DNA from: Mesostigma viride
Lineage: Eukaryota; Streptophyta; Mesostigmatophyceae; Mesostigmatales; Mesostigmataceae
NCBI GenBank assembly: GCA_009746045.1
Contig: RPFO01000131.1
Coordinates: 873,773-937,772 of the forward strand
DNA: 64,000 nt
Direction of reading: 5' to 3'
Below the pieces are notes generated by a model. It saw nothing but the letters and a program-made list of their open reading frames with translations, was not told the DNA's origin and did not search any database. Numbering within the stretch: the first letter of the stretch is position 1; each line of letters starts with the position of its first letter. Position numbers and translations under genes: made by a program. Positions 58,562 through 64,000 of the stretch are shown here, piece by piece.

Positions 58562-60361
58562 TCGGGGTTCTTTGAACGGAGTTTCTTCTATACGTGAATG
58601 CGGGAACAAGAGGCCGCTGGATGAGCGGCTTATAGGTCGCAGTGTTTACTCGTAGCTGTTTGGCTAGAGCTTTTGTGATTAGTAGATGCAATATAGTGCA
58701 TGGTTGAAAAATGAATTAAATAAAATGTGCGTTCCGCGCTTGGGTTGATTATACCCGGGCGGAACGGGGCGTGAGGTGCAGTGCCCCTGAAAAGAACAAC
58801 CTACGCTCTTTCTTTGCTCGTTGTCGTTGCGGCGGCAGCCGCAGCTATGGGTGCTGCGGAGCAAAATCCCAAAAGCACTGGTTGCACTGGCCACTTGGCC
58901 AGTGGTGAGACTTCCAGTTGTTAACCGGCCAGGCGTAGTTCCTCGCCCGGTTAACTAAAAGAAAAGAAAAAGATTACCTCCGGTCCGCACCTTTTCCCCA
59001 GCTTGGGGTCTTTGGTGGGCCGGATGCCGTGACAGGTGCTCAACTGTCGCTTGGTCGGCCCAGTGCGCGAGCTGGTGCTCCGTACCTGGGGATGCTTGCA
59101 CCCCGGGTTGGAGCCGGATGGCTGGCACTGGCGACCCGTGTCTCGGTCCGCGGCCTGCGGCTTTTTCTTCGGAAATTGCTGCTGGCCAGCAAACTTTGCA
59201 ATTGCCTTCCGCCGAGGGGGGGTGGTTGGGGCTGGGGACGGCGATGGGAAAAGCGTCTAAGCTAGAAATTTTTTCCCCACGCATAGAAACCTCGGGGGGG
59301 AATGCGGTCTTGGCTGAACGGACTCTCGTTCAGCCAGGTGCCTGGGGCTGTGGCCTCGGGCATCCGGGCTGGCGGGGCCTGGGCTAGGTCCACGTTTTTT
59401 CTCGAAGCACCCCGGGTCTATGGGGAGACGGCCATAGCGGTACCGACTCGGGGCCCCGAGAGGGGTCATGATAGGCTGGCCGTGCGCAATCGCAGTGCAA
59501 ATGCGCTGGGCCTTTTTGGGCCTGGCCATGCATCCACAGCCGCCGGGCACACGCCTCCCGATGTGGGGGGGCTCCCGTTTTGCGGCAGGGCGGTCACTTG
59601 TGACAACAAGCAAGGTGGAGTGCGGCTTCAAGGGAAAGCCAGGGCGGGGGTGATTGGGCAACGTACTTCATGAAGGGCCTTGAACGGCGTGCCTCCGGGC
59701 ATGTCAATTAGTGTCACATGTACGCTTCCACTTATTGTTTTAATGAAGATGCTGGTTTTTGTGGGAGCTACGTGGGACATGAATCGGGGTTCTTTGAACG
59801 GAGTTTCTTCTATACGTGAATGCGGGAACAAGAGGCCGCTGGATGAGCGGCTTATAGGTCGCAGTGTTTACTCGTAGCTGTTTGGCTAGAGCTTTTGTGA
59901 TTAGTAGATGCAATATAGTGCATGGTTGAAAAATGAATTAAATAAAATGTGCGTTCCGCGCTTGGGTTGATTATACCCGGGCGGAACGGGGCGTGAGGTG
60001 CAGTGCCCCTGAAAAGAACAACCTACGCATTATTTAATACTAGCCGTGCAGATTCGGGATATTCTACCCCCGGTCTGTACGGTTAGCGTCTTACTAGCAT
60101 CCACTAAACATAAGGGTTTAATGACGTCAGTTAGCTAGGGATAAGGGAGGTTTTGCGACTAAAAGCCGCTCTGGCTGGTTTTGTCGGCCTCTTTCTTTGC
60201 TCCCCACCCACCCACCCTTGTCTTGGTTGCCTCTAGGGCAACGTACTTCATGAAGGGCCTTGAACGGCGTGCCTCCGGGCATGTCAATTAGTGTCACATG
60301 TACGCTTCCACTTATTGTTTTAATGAAGATGCTGGTTTTTGTGGGAGCTACGTGGGACATG
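58562..60361 (+). mobile_element. Non-autonomous YR retrotransposon, copy III (inverted relative of copy I)
   Basis: On the plus strand: A1 from 58562, internal, B1 59656-59781, A2 59784-60203, C-rich spacer with CCCCACCCACCCACCC (60202-60217), B2 60236-60361. The sequence is the near-identical reverse complement of 15131-17092. A1 is shortened: about 175 bp present in A2 are missing after 58806. Its left flank shows core AC and its right flank AA, so the core was mismatched between element and target. Confidence 0.8.
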
Positions 60362-61161
60362 AAGGGGTAATTTACGCATCTTTGAAAATCGCCTCTCTGT
60401 TCACCAGATTCGCCCGTTATGTCGCACCCGTCCCCTCGCGAGACTAAAGACTCGCGCCACTTGAAGAGGACGACCTTACCGTCCGTCGAGTGTACGTATC
60501 GGATCGCACGGATTGGTTCTATGTGGGGAAGGAATTCCGCGAGTATCTTCGCAAATGCGGAGGGAAGATCGTTGAAGAGACCGCGTTGGATGTCCTGAGC
60601 GGCGTCGATTGCGAACTTCTCTCTGACGACATTAAGAAGTATCGTGTCAGCCTTTCCGTCGAGTATGTTCTTAACGGCGTTGATTACGTCATCACGTATC
60701 CTCTTAGCCGGCCTGTCACGTTTCCCCCTCCGTCTTCCAACAACATAAATTCGAGAGACGCTATCGGCAACCGCATTCTATCCGCCCGTCTTGTGGAGAG
60801 CACCGGAGAGGAGACGGACGTTACGAACGACCTCGCTCTTTGCCAGGGTCCAGACAGAGATTTCTATGACGGCGTCGGAGCTTTCCAGCCCGTGTGGACG
60901 GTAATACGGTATCTTGAAATCCGCCGCCAAAACAAGGAAACGTTCCGTCTAATCGGAAAGCGACCCACATGTGGTCTCGTGTATCACCCACCTCTCGACG
61001 ATAACAGTGACGACTACGACTCTGGCAGTGACACGGACTCGAATCTGCAGTTCCCTCTTGTCGAGAACGAGCCTGTGAGAACGCTGCGGGTCATTTTTGG
61101 GGACGGAAATTTAACAACCTTTTCGTCAGCAGAGGAAGATATTCTTTGCTCGCGTGAGTGA
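60362..61161 (+). pseudogene. Membrane-anchored hypothetical protein, main part, with in-frame TAA
   Basis: After the element the frame reads a hydrophobic stretch (I-Y-A-S-L-K-I-A-S-L-F) to a TAA at 60445-60447. The same frame is then open again to 61161 with about 238 codons and no Met near its start. The simplest reading is one gene, with its membrane anchor at the N-terminus, broken by both the insertion and the TAA. The main domain is unrecognised and ends in an acidic region (D-D-N-S-D-D-Y-D-S-G-S-D). Alternatively a non-ATG start (GTG 60490) or two genes. Confidence 0.5.
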
Positions 61162-61169
61162 GTGATATC

Positions 61170-61898
61170 ATGGAAGACCATGATAGTATAGATCCTGAAG
61201 ACTCGGAAGCGCAAAGTTTCGTCCCTCTGACATCATCGTTAAAGGTTCTGCGAGCGGCCCCTTTGCTCGCGACGCTTCAGAAAGACGCTCGAGGGAAATG
61301 GCCTGCGAAAACCGACGTGTGCTGTTGGCACTGCTGTCACCCCTTTGATACGGTCCCTGTTCCACTCCCTATCAAGTACAAAGAAGGCAGCGGTTTCTTG
61401 GTCCGCGGAGTTTTTTGCTCGTTTCCGTGCGCAAAGGCGTTTAATCTGAGCTCTAATACGGCTCACCAAGAGCTGCGTAATGTGATGCTGTTCCAGATGG
61501 CCTTCAAGCTTTGGAAATCGAACCCGTCTCGAGAGAAATTCAGTTTTCGCGGGATCAGAGCAGCGCCACCAAGGATGGCGCTCAAGATGTTTGGAGGGGA
61601 CATGACCATCGAGGAGTTTAGAAATGTACTTTCGAACGAGGAACACCTCTTATTAGATCCGCCATTTAGCATCGAGATCATGAAGCAAGTGCACTGCGTT
61701 AACGCCATCAACGAGCAACAGAGGTCCATGAAGACTCAGCACACAAAAAGCGACCAAGAGCCGACGGAATCAAAAAAGAAGCGGACCGCGTCTGAAACCG
61801 CAGTACCGCGTTCACAGGCGCTCAAGCGCGCGAAGACCACACCCCCTTCGCATAATTGTTTAGACAAGTTCTTGGGAATTAAAAGAGGAAATAAATAA
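61170..61898 (+). CDS. VLTF-2-like late transcription factor (FCS/MYM-type zinc finger)
   Basis: The core is C-C-W-H-C-C-H-P-F-D-x-V-P-V-P-L-P, then G-V-F-C-S-F-P-C-A-K-A (about residues 50-92), a four-Cys finger typical of the NCLDV A1L/VLTF-2 group. Members act in late viral transcription. The C-terminal third is basic and rich in Lys, Ser and Thr (K-K-K-R-T). From Met 61170 the protein has 242 residues. It is the best evidence that the surrounding genes come from a large DNA virus. Family naming is from memory of the motif, so moderately sure. Confidence 0.65.
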   Translation: MEDHDSIDPEDSEAQSFVPLTSSLKVLRAAPLLATLQKDARGKWPAKTDVCCWHCCHPFDTVPVPLPIKYKEGSGFLVRGVFCSFPCAKAFNLSSNTAHQELRNVMLFQMAFKLWKSNPSREKFSFRGIRAAPPRMALKMFGGDMTIEEFRNVLSNEEHLLLDPPFSIEIMKQVHCVNAINEQQRSMKTQHTKSDQEPTESKKKRTASETAVPRSQALKRAKTTPPSHNCLDKFLGIKRGNK

Positions 61899-61932
61899 TT
61901 TTCTTTTATTCATTTATAACAATTACAAAGTC

Positions 61933-62085
61933 ATGGCTCGTAAACGTGTCCCTCGCGCAAAGGGTAAGAAGGCTGTCAGCGCTCATCCCTGGTTGAGTTT
62001 TGTCGCAGAGACGCGCGCCAAGAATCCGTCAATGGACTATAGTGATGTCCTTAAGCTTGCCTCCTCACAGTGGGCGAAGAAGTAA
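61933..62085 (+). CDS. Small HMG/YABBY-like basic protein, 50 aa
   Basis: The product begins with a very basic tail (M-A-R-K-R-V-P-R-A-K-G-K-K) and then has a P-W-L-S-F-V...K-N-P-S-M-D-Y-S-D-V-L-K-L-A-S helix pair, the pattern of the short HMG-like (YABBY-like) DNA-binding proteins. Many NCLDV genomes carry small proteins of this kind, possibly packaged with DNA. It follows the VLTF-2-like gene by 34 bp, and its stop overlaps the SET gene's 3' end by 35 bp. Confidence 0.65.
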   Translation: MARKRVPRAKGKKAVSAHPWLSFVAETRAKNPSMDYSDVLKLASSQWAKK

Positions 62086-63178
62086 GACCCACGAGTTCTA
62101 GCATATGAATATCCACTTCGTTCAAAACAAACTGTTTGCTGTGAGATAGCCTCTGTTTCGACTTGCGCGTAGGCTGCACTCGCGTCGCAGGTGTCCTGTT
62201 TTTGTCTTCGTTAGGCCAGTATCCGTTTGTCGAGTGAAAGTTCACGTCCTCCATGAACCGGAGGAGGCCGGCGACTTTCCCGATTTTGGAGTTCTTGTGT
62301 ATCACATCCTCCCTCACCGTCCTCGTCATGCGAGCAGTGAGGTCCATGTGGTATGAGGGGCCGTAGTCCCAAAGAATCTCCTCTCCGGGAAAAATATGTC
62401 GCGTTGCTCGAAGCCCCCCGTTGAAATTGACGCAGTTCGTTTCTTCTGAAGATCCAAAAGGGTCGTTGGCCATGTGGGCGTAGAAAGCTGGGTAGGGGCG
62501 GTCGGGGTCGTCTCTCACAGGCGCGGTCCCCGCGTCGACTTGGAATCCATCCATGTCCATGATCATGTCGGCGTGTTCGAGGCATTCCAACAAAGTGTTC
62601 CGGATCCACGTGTAGAGGATGAACGGCGTTTCTATCTCCATGATTTCGAGAGCCGCGGTGCAGTTTTGTTGGTAGTCCTCGTCTGAAAACGACATGGATT
62701 CGAATCGTTCCCAATTTTCCGATGAAGACTCGGGCCCGATGACCCTTCCGATGTAAGGAGCGAAATATTGTCCCCTTGCAAAATATCGATCCGCATAAAG
62801 ACCCGTTCCCGAGAAACCCATGCTCTTTAACAAACGACTCTCCGCAACCCGCAACCACGGCTGCGGCTGTGTTCCGGGAAACACGGCTTGAACGAGGACG
62901 TTTCCGTTTGCTTCCTCGACGTGACGAATGCGACTTGGAGGCAACGGAATAAAGCTTGCTTGCTCCATCGAAATGTTGGCGTCGTTCATGAAGTTGTACA
63001 TATCGATGGCGAGTCGACGCTCCTCGAAACAGCTCATGTACGTGTGAGGAAGGTCAGTCTCCCCAGCGGCCTTCAAAGCTTCGATATCGAGGTTGTCAGG
63101 AGCGACGAGAGCCGGAGGTCTTGTTAGGACTTGCGGTGGGGGGCCGAACGTTTTGTCTTTGTCGCGTTGGTAAGCCAT
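62051..63178 (-). CDS. SET-domain protein, 375 aa
   Basis: The SET N-terminal strand is S-G-T-G-L-Y-A-D-R-Y-F-A-R-G (about 123-136), followed by Y-I-G-R-V-I-G. The C-terminal half-site is A-H-M-A-N-D-P...T-N-C-V-N, then F-P-G-E-E-I-L-W-D-Y-G (about 234-278), matching the N-H-S...N-C and G-E-E-L-x-x-D-Y motifs. The usual N-H-S is replaced by A-N-D, so activity is uncertain. A long insertion separates the halves. The enzyme would methylate a lysine, on histones or viral proteins. The start lies under a short promoter; the 112-bp gap to 63291 holds nothing else. Confidence 0.75.
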   Translation of the reverse strand: MAYQRDKDKTFGPPPQVLTRPPALVAPDNLDIEALKAAGETDLPHTYMSCFEERRLAIDMYNFMNDANISMEQASFIPLPPSRIRHVEEANGNVLVQAVFPGTQPQPWLRVAESRLLKSMGFSGTGLYADRYFARGQYFAPYIGRVIGPESSSENWERFESMSFSDEDYQQNCTAALEIMEIETPFILYTWIRNTLLECLEHADMIMDMDGFQVDAGTAPVRDDPDRPYPAFYAHMANDPFGSSEETNCVNFNGGLRATRHIFPGEEILWDYGPSYHMDLTARMTRTVREDVIHKNSKIGKVAGLLRFMEDVNFHSTNGYWPNEDKNRTPATRVQPTRKSKQRLSHSKQFVLNEVDIHMLELVGLTSSPTVRRQA

Positions 63179-63290
63179 GGCTAGGTGGAGAAGATGAGAT
63201 GAGACGAGGCGAAATGAGACCGTCTTGGGTTTTTATACCCTCTCGCCACCTCCACGCACATTTTCCTAGCCAATTGTAGATAAGATTACC

Positions 63291-63494
63291 ATGAGCATCT
63301 CACGGTTCTTGTATTACGATTTCGGATATCGCGAGCAATCGGAGCCGTCAAAAATGAAACCGTTCGAAGAAATCGGTAAGCTTCCTTCTTCTGGAAGCAT
63401 CAATTCTCAGGTCGTTACAATACCAAAAGATCTCATGCAGCGGTTACTCGATATTGTCGAGTTGCGAACGTACACTGGGGCAAGTCCCTGGTGA
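63291..63494 (+). CDS. Small hypothetical protein, 67 aa
   Basis: The product has no known motif. It has a helical C-terminal half (I-P-K-D-L-M-Q-R-L-L-D-I-V-E-L). The gene is divergent from the SET gene and upstream of the partial gene at 63536, spaced 41 bp. Confidence 0.45.
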   Translation: MSISRFLYYDFGYREQSEPSKMKPFEEIGKLPSSGSINSQVVTIPKDLMQRLLDIVELRTYTGASPW

Positions 63495-63535
63495 GTAACG
63501 AATGTCTGAACAAAATCTTACGGGTACTATATACT

Positions 63536-64000
63536 ATGGACCCGTATTACAGAAATCCTCCCGAAGAGCAGTTACCAACAAATATCTTATATCGAATCTT
63601 AACAGCGCCTGTCAGTATCGGGAAACGGGTGCTTGGAATCTCCAAAAAAAGCGTAACGGCGTGCGCTAGCGGAATCGGAAAGACAATGACGCAACCGCAG
63701 CTCAGAAGACTCGTCGAAACGCTTTATCCTGACATTCCAACCGATTTTCTGGATAAAGCCCCTCCGTCCTCTCTTTGCATTTTGGTTGGCGAAGAAGTCG
63801 TGGGCGGTTTGCTCGTTAAGCTATGCCGAGATGCCCTTCGAGGAGATAACGCGTCACATCAACGATTGGTTCACGTGGCGTATATGCTGACAAAAGCGCC
63901 TTTTGATCTCCTTGAAAGGATCCCGAAACAGTATTTGTGCGAGGTGATCGCAAAGGCTTCGAACACTCAGCAGAAGGTAGCTATGCTTGAAGGGCGCAGA
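63536..64000 (+). CDS. Hypothetical protein, partial (runs off the window)
   Basis: The frame from Met 63536 stays open for 155 codons to the window end. ACTATATACT lies immediately upstream. The protein is helical and Leu-rich, with A-P-x-D repeats such as P-T-D-F-L-D-K-A-P and K-A-P-F-D-L-L-E-R-I-P. No known domain is recognised. A competing Met at 63502 in another frame reaches a stop after about 55 codons and is less likely. Confidence 0.45.
   Translation, partial: MDPYYRNPPEEQLPTNILYRILTAPVSIGKRVLGISKKSVTACASGIGKTMTQPQLRRLVETLYPDIPTDFLDKAPPSSLCILVGEEVVGGLLVKLCRDALRGDNASHQRLVHVAYMLTKAPFDLLERIPKQYLCEVIAKASNTQQKVAMLEGRR

Overview
The window looks like a nuclear genome segment of a unicellular eukaryote, most likely an alga. 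It carries an endogenised, decaying piece of a nucleocytoplasmic large DNA virus (NCLDV, giant virus) that has been invaded by retrotransposons. The viral background is a set of densely packed, intron-less genes on both strands. Gaps are short and AT-rich, many 3' ends overlap convergently, and TATA-like boxes lie just upstream of start codons. NCLDV-like genes include a VLTF-2-like zinc-finger factor, an SNase-type nuclease, a J-domain protein, an OTU protease, a SET methyltransferase, a MYND protein, a class-3 lipase, a 2OG-Fe(II) oxygenase, two Rieske oxygenases, a cysteine desulfurase, an F-box-like protein and many 1-3-pass small membrane proteins. The algal host is an inference from the pheophorbide-oxygenase-like Rieske genes and from the type of retrotransposons; no host gene is visible.

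Layout. 1-5644: 3' part of a Ty1/copia-type LTR retrotransposon, with Pol read through a UGA and the protease placed after integrase. 5645-15130: viral genes, three of them with frameshifts. 15131-17092: a non-autonomous tyrosine-recombinase (YR) retrotransposon with split direct repeats. 17093-17914: viral coiled-coil gene fragment. 17915-34081: three identical head-to-tail copies (5389 bp each) of an autonomous PAT/Ngaro-like YR retrotransposon (gag, RT-RNase H, YR). 34082-40150: viral genes. 40151-42144: a second non-autonomous YR element, between palindromic repeat clusters. 42145-48930: viral genes. 48931-57027: an autonomous minus-strand YR retrotransposon that was itself hit by a gag-only LTR element (53918-56682, identical-looking LTRs, 5-bp target duplication). 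57028-58561: viral genes. 58562-60361: a third non-autonomous YR element, nearly identical to the first but inverted. 60362-64000: viral genes, including VLTF-2-like, a small HMG/YABBY-like protein and SET.

How it fits together. Five independent YR-element insertions each interrupt a viral reading frame. In every case, removing the element and counting one 2-bp core (AA, AC or AT) once rejoins the two halves in frame, which identifies the split genes and the integration chemistry. All four YR element families carry a four-run G/C tract (G-quadruplex type) in the same place, between repeats A2 and B2, and both autonomous ones carry an NPGP (2A-like) motif between RNase H and recombinase. In the viral part, iron use stands out: a cysteine desulfurase (with an in-frame TAG), two Rieske oxygenases and a 2OG-Fe oxygenase. 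Many frameshifts lie in or near homopolymers, so some may be sequencing error; the in-frame stops and the element insertions are not explained that way.
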